Assembly (NCBI RefSeq): GCF_028622115.1 | Contig: NZ_CP097263.1 | Span: forward strand, 930,001 to 994,000 | DNA length: 64,000 bases | Direction of reading: 5' to 3' | Origin: Kutzneria chonburiensis | Lineage (GTDB): Bacteria; Actinomycetota; Actinomycetes; Mycobacteriales; Pseudonocardiaceae | In this document: positions 42,329 through 52,600 of the stretch, piece after piece | Layout of the letters: each line of letters opens with the position of its first letter | Position numbering within the stretch: the first letter of the stretch is position 1 | The notes under the pieces: model-generated | The model's input: the letters and a program-made list of their open reading frames with translations, nothing else | Told to the model about the DNA's origin: nothing | Database searches by the model: none | Program-made: the position numbers and the translations under genes

Positions 42329-43630
42329 ATGAGTGCTGAGGCCGGCGAGCAGATCCCGATCTACGACGTCGTAGGAGTGGGCTTCGGACCGTCGAACCTG
42401 GCGCTGGCGATCGCGCTCGCGGAGCACAACGCGGGCGCGGCCGAGCCGGTCACCGCGCACTTCCTCGAACGCCAGCCGCGTTTCGGCTGGCACCGGGGCA
42501 TGCTGATCGACACCGCCACCATGCAGGTGTCCTTCCTCAAGGACCTGGTCACGATGCGCAACCCGACCAGCGACTTCACCTTCGTCAACTACCTGCACTC
42601 GGCCGGCCGGCTGGTCGACTTCATCAACCACAAGAACCTGTTCCCGCTGCGCGTGGAGTTCCACGACTACTTCGAGTGGGCGGCGGCCAAGGTCGACGAC
42701 GTGGTTTCGTACGGCGTCGAGGTGGTGGCCGTCGAGCCGGTGGCGGACAACGGGGAAATCGCTTTCTTCGACGTGCTGACCTCGGACGGCTCCACGCTGC
42801 GGGCCCGGAACCTGGTGATGGGCACGGGTCTTCGGCCGCAGCTGCCGGCCGGCGTCGAGACCGGGCCCCGGATCTGGCACAACAGCGAGCTGCTGCACCG
42901 GATCCCGGCGATCAAGGACGCCGATCCTCGACGGTTCGTGGTCGTCGGCGCGGGGCAGAGCGCGGCCGAGGTCGCTGCCCTGCTGCACGACGAGTTCCCT
43001 CGGGCCGAGATCTGTGCCGTGTTCGCCCGGTACGGCTACAGCCCGGCCGACGACAGCTCCTTCGCCAACCGGATCTTCGACCCCGAGGCGGTCGACCAGT
43101 TCTACCGCGCCGGCGAGCCGGTCAAGGACCGGCTGATGCGCTACCACGGCTCCACCAACTACTCGGCGGTGGACGTCGACCTGATCGACGAACTGTACCG
43201 GCGGGTTTACCGCGAGAAGGTCCTCGGCACGCAGCGCCTGCGCCTGTTCAACGTGTCCCGGCCGGTCGAGGTCCTCGACACCGGCACGGTCGTGGTGGAA
43301 TCCCTGACCACGGGCGAGCGCACGATCCTCGACGCCGACGCGGTCATCTACGCCACCGGCTACCGGCCGGCCGACCCGACGCCGCTGCTGGGCACGCTGT
43401 GCGCCCGCGATGTGGAGGGCCGGCTGCTGGTCGAGCGCGACTACCGCGTCACCACGGAATCCGTTGTGCGTGGCGGCATCTACCTCCAGGGCGGCACCGA
43501 GCACTCGCACGGCATCACGTCGTCGCTGCTGTCCAACACCGCGGTGCGGGTCGGCGAGATCCTTGCGTCCATTGTGGACCGCCGTGCGGCGTTGACGCCG
43601 GCCGGGGAGTACGCGGTCAGCGTCAGCTGA
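42329..43630 (+). CDS. L-ornithine N5-monooxygenase (siderophore hydroxamate)
   Basis: 433 aa FAD/NADPH enzyme that hydroxylates the side-chain amine of ornithine (less likely lysine). GVGFGPSNLALA at the N-terminus binds FAD; FLKDLVTMRNPTSDFTFVNYL is the substrate/FAD segment of the SidA/PvdA/KtzI family; VVVGAGQSAAEVA binds NADPH; C-terminal ATGYRPADP. Iron boxes lie directly upstream. It would supply N5-hydroxyornithine to the NRPS at 46628. No formyl or acyl transferase is seen in the window. Confidence 0.88.
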   Translation: MSAEAGEQIPIYDVVGVGFGPSNLALAIALAEHNAGAAEPVTAHFLERQPRFGWHRGMLIDTATMQVSFLKDLVTMRNPTSDFTFVNYLHSAGRLVDFINHKNLFPLRVEFHDYFEWAAAKVDDVVSYGVEVVAVEPVADNGEIAFFDVLTSDGSTLRARNLVMGTGLRPQLPAGVETGPRIWHNSELLHRIPAIKDADPRRFVVVGAGQSAAEVAALLHDEFPRAEICAVFARYGYSPADDSSFANRIFDPEAVDQFYRAGEPVKDRLMRYHGSTNYSAVDVDLIDELYRRVYREKVLGTQRLRLFNVSRPVEVLDTGTVVVESLTTGERTILDADAVIYATGYRPADPTPLLGTLCARDVEGRLLVERDYRVTTESVVRGGIYLQGGTEHSHGITSSLLSNTAVRVGEILASIVDRRAALTPAGEYAVSVS

Positions 43631-44432
43631 CGCCCTGGTGGTGCCGGCTGATCGGGATCACCATCGGCGTGCCGCTGACCGGGTCCGGCGTGACCTGGCA
43701 GCGCACGCCGAACACGGTGTCCACCAGCTCCTCGGTGATCACCTCGGACGGACGGCCGGACGCCACGATGCGGCCGGCCTTCATGGCGATCAGCTGGTCG
43801 GCGTACCGGCAGGCCTGCGGGAGGTCGTGCAGCACCATCACGACGGTCCGGCCCTCGGTGCGGTTCAGGTCGACGACCAGATCCAGCACGTCGATCTGGT
43901 GGGCCAGATCCAGGTACGTCGTCGGCTCGTCCAGCAGCAGCACCGGGGTGCCCTGGGCGACGGCCATGGCGATCCACGCCCGCTGCCGCTGCCCGCCGGA
44001 CAGCTCGTCCACCCGCCGGTCGGCCAGCTCGGTCATCGCCGTGGCGGCCAACGCATCCCGCACGGCGGTTTCGTCCGAAGTGGACCATTGCCGCCACCAC
44101 GCCTGGTGCGGCGCCCGGCCCCGGCCGACCAAATCCGACACCGTCATGCCCTCGGGGCTGACCGGGGACTGCGGCAGAATTCCCAGCCGCTGCGCCACCT
44201 GCCTGGTCGGCAGTTCGTGGATCGACCGGCCGTCCAGGTACACCGTGCCGGCCTTCGGGGCCAACAGCCGGGCCATGGTCCGCAGCAGCGTCGACTTGCC
44301 GCACGCGTTCGGGCCGACGACGGCGGTGATCTGCCCGGGCGGGATGTCCAGGTCGAGGCCGTCGATGACGATCCGGTCGTCGTAGGCGACGCGCAGGCCC
44401 TGCACCCGCAGCGAGGGCGTGTCGGAAGTCAT
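43623..44432 (-). CDS. fepC: iron-siderophore ABC transporter ATPase (FepC type)
   Basis: 269 aa. Walker A GPNACGKST, Q-loop in LGILPQSP, signature LSGGQRQRAWIAMAVAQ, Walker B VLLLDEPTTYLD and H-loop VLHDLPQ. Last gene of the leftward importer operon after two FecCD permeases; overlaps the monooxygenase end by eight bases. Drives uptake of the ferric siderophore. No substrate-binding lipoprotein is in this window. Confidence 0.87.
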   Translation of the reverse strand: MTSDTPSLRVQGLRVAYDDRIVIDGLDLDIPPGQITAVVGPNACGKSTLLRTMARLLAPKAGTVYLDGRSIHELPTRQVAQRLGILPQSPVSPEGMTVSDLVGRGRAPHQAWWRQWSTSDETAVRDALAATAMTELADRRVDELSGGQRQRAWIAMAVAQGTPVLLLDEPTTYLDLAHQIDVLDLVVDLNRTEGRTVVMVLHDLPQACRYADQLIAMKAGRIVASGRPSEVITEELVDTVFGVRCQVTPDPVSGTPMVIPISRHHQGVS

Positions 44433-44435
44433 CGG

Positions 44436-45470
44436 TCAGCCTCCAGAGCCGGAACGATTGGCCCTGACCAGCAGCCAGAGCAGGACGGGTGCGCCGAGCG
44501 CGCCGGTCACGATGCCGACCGGCAGCCCCGTCGGGGTGAGCACGCGGGCCAGGATGTCGCTGCCCAGCACCAGAACCCCGCCGCCCAACGCGGACGTCAC
44601 GACCGGCGGCGAGGACACGCGAGCCAGCCGTTGCGCGATCTGCGGTGCCGTCAAGGCAACGAAGGCGATGGGGCCGGCCGATGCCGTGGCGAAGGCAACG
44701 AGGCCTGCGCCGGCGAGGAGCAGCCCGAGACGGACGGGTTGCACCGGCGTGCCGAGCCCGGCGGCCACCTCGTCGCCGAGCGCGAGCGTGCCCATCCAGC
44801 GGGAAAGCCCCAGCACCAACGGAAAGAGCACAACGGACGCCACGAACAGCGGAATCACGTTCTCCCAGCCGCGATTGGCCAGGTTGCCGACGAGCCAGCC
44901 CATGGACGACTGCGCCTCGGTGATCTGCGCCTTGCTGAGCAGATAGTCGGTCAGACTCGTGCACATCGCCGAGATCCCGATGCCTACCAACAGGATCCGG
45001 TAGCCGGTGGTGCCGCGCCGCCACGCCAGCAGGTACACGACGAGCCCGGACACCAGGCCGCCGAGCAGGCCCAACGTGGTCGTGCCGAGTCCGTCGCCGA
45101 AACCGAACGCGATGCCGGCGACCACGGCGGTCGCCGCGCCCGCGTTGATGCCGATCATGTCCGGACTGGCCAGCGGGTTGCGGGTGATGGTCTGGAACAC
45201 CGCCCCGGACGCGCCGAACGCCAGCCCGGCCAGCAGCCCGGTCAGCGCCCGCGGCAGCCGCAGTTCCCGCACGATATAGGCGTTTCCGGCGTCGCCGCTG
45301 GTGAACAGGCCGGTGAGCACGTCGGACAGCCCCATCGGCACGTCGCCGATGGTCATCCCCAGGCACAGCAGCAGAAACGCCGCCGCCAGCAGTATTGCGC
45401 CCACGGTGACGACCCGCGGTGTCACTCGTACCGACATCGTGCTGAGCCGGATGGTCACGGGCAGGCTCAT
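44436..45470 (-). CDS. fepG: FecCD-family iron-siderophore permease (FepG type)
   Basis: 344 aa with about nine to ten hydrophobic helices. ELRLPRALTGLLAGLAFGASGAVFQTITRNPLASPDMIGINAGA is the FecCD signature region, and GPIAFVALTAPQIAQRLAR the coupling region. Second permease of the pair; three bases before the ATPase gene and one base after the first permease, so tightly coupled. Confidence 0.85.
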   Translation of the reverse strand: MSLPVTIRLSTMSVRVTPRVVTVGAILLAAAFLLLCLGMTIGDVPMGLSDVLTGLFTSGDAGNAYIVRELRLPRALTGLLAGLAFGASGAVFQTITRNPLASPDMIGINAGAATAVVAGIAFGFGDGLGTTTLGLLGGLVSGLVVYLLAWRRGTTGYRILLVGIGISAMCTSLTDYLLSKAQITEAQSSMGWLVGNLANRGWENVIPLFVASVVLFPLVLGLSRWMGTLALGDEVAAGLGTPVQPVRLGLLLAGAGLVAFATASAGPIAFVALTAPQIAQRLARVSSPPVVTSALGGGVLVLGSDILARVLTPTGLPVGIVTGALGAPVLLWLLVRANRSGSGG

Positions 45471-45471
45471 G

Positions 45472-46497
45472 TCACGACTCCAGCTGCTTGCGCCTGCGGA
45501 CCAGGTAGATGAACGCCGGTGCGCCGAGGAACGCGACGATCACGCCGGCCCGGATCTCGGCGGGCCGGGCCATGATCCGGCCGAGGATGTCGGCCGCCAG
45601 CAGCAGACCCGGGGCCAGCACAGCGGAGTACGGCAGCAGCCAGCGCTGGTCGGGGCCGATGACGAAGCGCACGGCGTGCGGGATGATCAGGCCCAGGAAC
45701 ACGATCGGCCCGGCGACGGCGACGGCCGCGCCGGTGAGCAGCGTGATGGCCAGCGCGCCGCGCAGCCGTAGCGGCCCGAGCTTCCGGCCGAGCGCCACGG
45801 CCACGTCGTCGCCGAGGGCCAGGCTGTTCAGCGCGGGGCCGCTCGTGACCGCCAGCACCGCGCCGACCAGCATGAACGGCAGGATCTGGAGCAGTTGGCC
45901 GCTGTCCGCGCCGCCGAGCGAACCGGCCGACCAGAACCGGAAACGGTTGAGCGCGACCGGGTCCTGCAACACCATCGCGCTGGTGAACGAGCCCAGCAGC
46001 GCGGTGACCGCGGCCCCGGCCAGCGTCAGTTTCACCGGGCTGGACCCGGCATTGCCGCGCGTGCCGAGGAAGTACACGACCGCGGTGGCGGCGAGCGCGC
46101 CGGCGAAAGCGAACCAGATGTAGCCGTACAGCGAGCTCACGCCGAGCACGGTGATCGAGAACACGATGGCGAACGCCGCACCGGCGCTCACGCCCAGCAG
46201 CCCCGGGTCGGCCAGCGGGTTGCGGGTCAGCGCCTGCATCACGGTGCCGGCCAGGCCGAGCCCGGCGCCGACCAGCACGGCCAGCGCGGTCCGCGGCATC
46301 CGGACACTGTGGATGATCACGGCATCGGCCGAGCCGTCGTTGTGCAGCAGCACGCGCCAGACGTCGGCGACCGAGATCTCCTTGGATCCCAGCCAGATGC
46401 TCAGCAGGCACAGCAGGGCCAACACGCCGACGGCGGCCAGCAGGCCGAGCGCCCGGGCCGCGTGCCGTGGCTGACGCGTGAGGGTGTCTGGCCGCAC
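45472..46497 (-). CDS. fepD: FecCD-family iron-siderophore permease (FepD type)
   Basis: 341 aa from GTG 46497 with GGAGG upstream; the frame to 46536 would extend into the iron box. SVRMPRTALAVLVGAGLGLAGTVMQALTRNPLADPGLLGVSAGA and GPIVFLGLIIPHAVRFVIG are family hallmarks. First gene of the importer operon, with an iron box 23 bases upstream, divergent from the NRPS. Confidence 0.85.
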   Translation of the reverse strand: MRPDTLTRQPRHAARALGLLAAVGVLALLCLLSIWLGSKEISVADVWRVLLHNDGSADAVIIHSVRMPRTALAVLVGAGLGLAGTVMQALTRNPLADPGLLGVSAGAAFAIVFSITVLGVSSLYGYIWFAFAGALAATAVVYFLGTRGNAGSSPVKLTLAGAAVTALLGSFTSAMVLQDPVALNRFRFWSAGSLGGADSGQLLQILPFMLVGAVLAVTSGPALNSLALGDDVAVALGRKLGPLRLRGALAITLLTGAAVAVAGPIVFLGLIIPHAVRFVIGPDQRWLLPYSAVLAPGLLLAADILGRIMARPAEIRAGVIVAFLGAPAFIYLVRRRKQLES

Positions 46498-46519
46498 CAC
46501 GCCTCCGTTGAGTACGAAT

Positions 46520-46538
46520 TTAGGCAAGGCTAACACTA
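46520..46538. promoter_or_regulatory. iron box for importer operon
   Basis: TTAGGCAAGGCTAACACTA, 14 of 19 positions of the DtxR/IdeR consensus, immediately upstream of the first permease gene (leftward). Confidence 0.68.
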
Positions 46539-46560
46539 CAGGAGTGCATCCTAACCTTCC

Positions 46561-46579
46561 TTTTGTTAGGGTCGCCTAA
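46561..46579. promoter_or_regulatory. iron box for NRPS gene
   Basis: TTTTGTTAGGGTCGCCTAA, 14 of 19 consensus positions, 48 bases before the NRPS start. An additional CCTAAC...GTTAGG pair spans 46550-46570. Confidence 0.65.
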
Positions 46580-46627
46580 GTTTGTGCCCGGCTGGGGGCA
46601 CCCTGAGCAGCGGAGGCTGGTCTACCG

Positions 46628-49600
46628 GTGAGCAACGGTGACGCTGTGCGGCAGGTGGCGGACCTCGGGTTCTGGCTCGATCGCCTGGGCACCGCGCCGA
46701 AGGAGCTGCTGCTGCCGGTGGACCGGCCGCACCCGGCCGAGCCCGCAGCGCCCCGTGGCCTCGTGACCCGTCCGCTGTCGGGCTTCGACCGGGCGACCGT
46801 CATGGCCGGTTTCGTCGTGCTGCTGCACCGATACGCCGGCACGGCCGACATTGTGTTCGGCACGGGTTCCCTGGTGCCGGTGCGGGTCGACCTCGGCGGT
46901 TCGCCGGTGTTCGCCGACGTCGTCGCCCGGGTCAGGGCCGCCCATGCGGAGGCCTTGGCACACGAGGTTCCGTTCGACGAGCTGGTCGGCGAGCTCCAGC
47001 CTGAGCGTGGGCGCGGCGGGTCCGTGCTGGTCAACGTGGGTTTCGACGCCTCGACCGACCTGCCCCTTGACCTCGTCGTGTCGTACGACGGCTCCGAGTT
47101 GTCCGCCCGCTATCGCGAGGACGTACTTGACCGGTCCACTGTGGAGCGCATGGTGGGGCACCTTTCGTGCCTTCTGGCCGACGCCCGTCCGGACTGCCCG
47201 ATCGGGGCGTTGGATCTGTTGTCGGAGCAGGAACTCCACCAGATTCTGGTGGAGTGGAACGACACCGACCTCAGCTCCGACCTGTCGACCTTGCCAACGT
47301 TGTTCGCCGCCCGCGTTCAGGCCACACCCGATGCGATCGCCTTGGTGTTCAAGGACATTCAGGTCACCTACGCCGAACTGGACGCCTGGGCCAACCGTCT
47401 TGCCCACGTCCTGATCTCCCACGGTGCCGGCCCGGAGCGCGTTGTCGCGCTGGCCGTACCCCGCTCGGCCGAGATGATCGTCGCCGAGCTCGCCGTGCTC
47501 AAGGCCGGCGCCGCGTATCTGCCGCTGGACCAGGACTATCCGGCCGAGCGCATTGCCTTCATGGTGTCCGACGCGCGGCCGGTGTGCGTGCTCACCACCC
47601 GCGACCTCGCTGACCGCTTCGACGGCGACATCGTCCTCCTGGACGACCTTGACCTCAACTCCGTCCCCGCCACCGATCCCGCCGCGGACATCGTGCCGGC
47701 CAACGCCGCCTACGTGATCTACACCTCCGGCTCCACCGGTCGTCCCAAGGGCGTCGTCGTGTCCCACGGCGGCGTCGCCAAGCTGGTCGCTACCCAGGTC
47801 GACCGCTTCGGCGTCGGCCCGCACAGTGTGGTGTTGCAGTTCGCCTCGCCGAGTTTCGACGTTGCGTTCTGGGACCTGTGCCTGGGCTTGCTCTCCGGCG
47901 GCCGCCTCGTCGTCGTCCCGCCCGAGCTCCGCTTCCCCGGTGCCGCCCTGGTCGACTACGCCTTCGCCAACAACGTGAACTTCATGATTCTCCCGCCGGC
48001 GCTGTTGGCCGAAATGCCCGAGGATCTGGACCTCCCGCGCGACAGCGTGCTTCTCGCCGGCACCGAACGCGTGTCGCCGGAGCTGGTCCGCCGCTGGGCT
48101 CCCGGTCGTCGCATGTTCAACGCCTACGGTCCAACCGAGGCCACCACCAACTCCACCCTGGGCCTGTGCGATCCCGACAGCCTGATCGTGCCGATCGGGT
48201 TCCCCGACCCGGGCACCCGTGCCTATGTCCTGGACGCGTCCCTGCGTCCGGTGCCGCCCGGCGTGGTCGGTGAGCTCTACCTCGCCGGTTCCGGCCTGGC
48301 CCGTGGTTACCTCGGCCGTGCCGCGCTGACCTCCGAGCGTTTCGTGGCGAATCCTTTCGGTATCGGTGATCGCTTGTACCGCACGGGTGATTTGGTCCGT
48401 TGGCTGCCTGACGGGCGCCTGGTCTTCTTGGGCCGGGCCGACGACCAGGTCAAGATCCGTGGCTACCGTATCGAGCTCGGCGAGATCGAATCGGTCCTGA
48501 CGGAACACCCGCGCGTCGCGCAGTCGGTTGTCATCGCCCAGGACAACCGCCTCATCGCCTACGCCGTCGCCGCCACCGGCCGCGAATCGGAGTTGGAGCA
48601 TGTCAGCGAGTGGCACGAGCTGCACGAGGACGTCTTCACCGGCGCCGCCGCCGGCGGCATGGAGGAGAACTTCGCCGGCTGGAACTCCAGCTACGACGGC
48701 ACCCCCATTCCGCTGGACGAGATGCGTGAATGGCACGCGGCGACCATTGAGCGCATCCGGTCGCTCCACCCGCGCAAGGTGTTGGAGATCGGCGTCGGCA
48801 GCGGCCTCATCGTCTCCCGCATCGCGCCGGCCGCCGACGAGTACTGGGGCGTCGACCTCTCCGAGCAGGCCATCGCCAACCTCCACGCCGAACTCCCGCC
48901 CGAGTGGGCCCACAAGGTCCACCTCGCCGCGCGCCCCGCCCACGACCTCGGCGAACTCCCGGCGGATTTCGACACCGTGATCATCAATTCCGTCGCCCAG
49001 TACTTCCCCAGCGCCGACTACCTCACCGACGTGATCACCACCGTCGCCGCCAAGCTGGCCCCCGGCGGCGTGATCTTCCTGGGCGACATCCGCAACCTCC
49101 GCTCCCTCAAGGCTTTCCGCACCGCCACCGAGCTCAACCACGGCCGCCACACTGTCGCCGCCGTCGAGCAGGCCATCGCCCGCGAGGGCGAACTCGTCCT
49201 CGACCCGGATTTCTTCACCGGCTTCGCCGACGTCGCCGACGTCGACGTCCTGGTCAAGTGCGGCGTGGCCCACAACGAGCTCACCCGCCACCGCTACGAC
49301 GTCATCATGCGCAAGGCCCCGCGCCGAACTGTGGCCGAGCAAGTCATCGAGTTCGGCGATCTCGGCGCTCTGGAACGACTTCTGGCCACCGAGCGGCCGG
49401 CGCGGCTGCGCGTGGTCGGGGTGCCGGACGCGCGGTTGTCGGGCGAGCTGGCGGCGGTCCGCGCGATGTACGACCCAAACCCGGGTTTGGGTCTTACATC
49501 GCTCGAAGGTAAGGCCGGGATCGACCCGGAGGACCTGCACCGGCTCGGAGAGCGGGTGGGTGTCTGGGTGGCCGTCACGGTGTCGGCCGAGGTCGGTTGG

Positions 49601-52600
49601 TTGGAGGCCGTCTTCACGACGGGGGAGGACGGCCCCGCCTACCGGCCGACTCAGGCCACCACGCTGGCCAACAACCCGGCGGCCCGGCGCGGGACCGTCG
49701 GGCTGGTGTCGGCGCTGCGGGCGCACGTGCGGGATCGGCTGCCGCAGTACATGGTGCCGTCGGCGTTCGTGGTGCTCGACCACCTGCCTGTGCTGGCTTC
49801 GGGCAAGCTCGACCGCAACGCCTTGCCCCGGCCGGAGCTGCCGGCAGCCGCCCAGGGCCGCGCGGCCCGCAACCCCGTCGAGCAGCTCCTGTGCGAGCTG
49901 TTCGCCGACGTGCTCGACGTGCCGCGAGTCGGCCCGGATGACGACTTCTTCGAGCTGGGCGGGCATTCGCTGACCGCGACCCGGCTGATCCAGCGCATCC
50001 GCGCCACGGTCGGGGCCGAGCTGTCGGTACGCGCCGTGTTCGACGCGCCGACCCCCGCCGCGCTGTCCGATCAGGTCGCCGGGGCGGTTTCCGGCACCGT
50101 TCGTCCGGCGCTGGTGCGGACCGAGCGGCCCGCGCGGAGCCTGTTGTCCTTCGCCCAACAGCGACTGTGGTTCCTGCACCGCCTCGAAGGCGGGTCGGCG
50201 ACCTACAACGTGCCATTCGTGCTGCACCTGACCGGGGCGCTGGATGTCGACGCGCTGCGGGCGGCGCTGGCTGACGTGCTCGACCGGCACGAGACGCTGC
50301 GCACGGTGTTCCCGACCGGTCCGGATGGCCTGCCGTACCAGCATGTGCTGGACTCGGCCCCGGTCTCGCTGGCTGTTCGGGACGTCACGGAGTCCGAAGT
50401 GGACTCCGCCGTGGACGACGTCGTGCGCACGGTGTTCGACCTGGAGGCCGGGCCGATCGTGCGGGCCGAACTGCTGGCCGTCGACCAGCACCGGCACGTG
50501 TTCGTGCTGGTGGTGCACCACATCGCCGCCGACGGGTGGTCCATTGCCCCGCTGTGGCGGGACATTGCTGCGGCTTACGCGGCCCGCCGGCGCGGCGAAG
50601 TTCCACAGTGGACTGAGCTGCCGGTGCAGTACGTGGATTACACGCTGTGGCAGCGGGAACTGTTGGCCAGCACGGAAGTTGGCCAGCTGGCGTATTGGCG
50701 CAAGGCCTTGGACGGCCTGCCGGAGCGTATCGCGCTGCCGCTGGACCGCCCGCACCCGGCGGTGTCGTCCTATCGGGGCGGGCACTTCACCTTCCGCTGG
50801 GACGAGGACCTGCGGACCGGCCTGGCCGATCTCGGCCGAGCCTGTGGCGCAAGCGTTTTCATGGTGGTGCATGCGGGGTTGACGGCTCTGTTGTCGCGGT
50901 TGGGTGGTGGGACGGACATTCCGATCGGTACGCCGATCGCTGGTCGGACCGATCAGGCGTTGGATGATCTGGTCGGGTTCTTCGTGAACACGGTGGTGCT
51001 GCGGGTAAGTACGGGTGGTGATCCGTCGTTCCGTGATTTGGTGGCGAGGGTTCGTGAGCGGAGTTTGGATGCGTACGCGCATCAGGATGTGCCGTTCGAG
51101 CGGCTGGTGGAAGCGCTGAATCCGGCGCGGTCGCTGGCTTATCATCCGTTGTTCCAAACCATGCTGGCCTGGCAGAACTCGCCGGCCGCGGCCGTGGCAC
51201 TGCCGGGGTTGAGCGCCGAAGAGCAGCATGTCGGTACCGGCACAGCCAAGTTCGACCTGTGGATCTCGCTGACCGAGCTGGCCGACGGCATCCACGGCGA
51301 AACCGAGTTCAACGCCGAGGTATTCGACCGGGCCACGGTGGACGCGCTGTTGAGCCGGCTCGTGGTGCTGCTGCGGCAGGCCGTCGAGAACCCGGATCGC
51401 CGGCTGAGCGTGCTGGATGTGTTGACCGGCAACGAGCGGGACCGGCTGGAGATGGTGTGGTCGGGGGACACCGTCGAGGTGCCGGCCGCGACCGTGCCGG
51501 AGTTGTTCGCGGCGCAGGTGGCGCGGACACCCGATCATCCGGCGCTGTGGTTCGAGGGGGAGGAGCTCAGCTACGCCGAGCTCGACGCCGCGTCCGATCG
51601 GCTGGCCCATGCGCTGATCGCGCGGGGTGTCGGGCCGGAGGGTGTGGTGGCGCTGGCGTTGCCGCGGTCGGTGCACCTCGTGGTGTCGATCCTGGCCGTG
51701 CTCAAGGCCGGGGCGGCGTATCTGCCGGTGGACCCGGGATATCCGGCCGAGCGTATCGAGTTCATGCTGGCCGACGCCGCGCCGACGCCCGTCCTGACAA
51801 CATCTGTTGTCAAGCTGCCGGGCGCGCTGGTGCTGGACGACCCGGCCGTGATCGACGAACTCGCCGGGCTGCCGGCCACGCCGGTCTCAGTTCCGGTCGA
51901 GCCGGAGAATCCGGCGTACGTGATCTACACGTCCGGGTCGACGGGCCGGCCCAAGGGCGTTGTCGTGCCGCACGCCGGCATCGTCAACCGGCTGCTGTGG
52001 ATGCAGGGCGAGTACGGGTTGCGGGCCGACGACAAGGTGCTACAGAAGACGCCGTCCAGTTTTGACGTGTCGGTGTGGGAATTCCTATGGCCGCTGATCG
52101 TCGGCGCGACCGAGGTCGTGGCCCGGCCGGACGGGCACAAGGATCCGGCTTACCTCGCCCGGTTGATCCGCGAGCAGCAGGTGACGACTGTCCACTTCGT
52201 ACCGTCGATGTTGCAGGTGTTCTTGCAGGAGCCGGCAGTCGCTGAGTGCGTGTCGCTGCGGCGGGTGCTGTGCTCCGGCGAGGCCTTGCCGCCGGAGGCT
52301 GTGGCGCTGTTCCATCGCACGCTCACCGCCGAGCTGCACAACCTATACGGCCCAACCGAAGCCTCGGTCGACGTGACCTCCTGGCACCTCGCCGCCGCGG
52401 AGCCGACCGTCCCGATTGGACAGCCGGTGTGGAACACCCGTACCTACGTTCTGGATGCGGTGCTGCGGCCGGTGCCGCCGGGCACACCCGGCGAGCTGTA
52501 CCTGGCCGGCGTGCAGCTGGCCCGTGGATACCTGGGCCGGGCGGCGTTGACGTCCGAGCGGTTCGTGGCAGATCCCTATGGCACACCGGGATCTCGCATG

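Noticed and set aside
46622-51676. 1,684-codon open frame on the minus strand
   Set aside because: It is exactly antisense to the NRPS, has low-complexity Arg/Gly/His-rich translation, no ribosome binding site and no family features; a GC-composition shadow.
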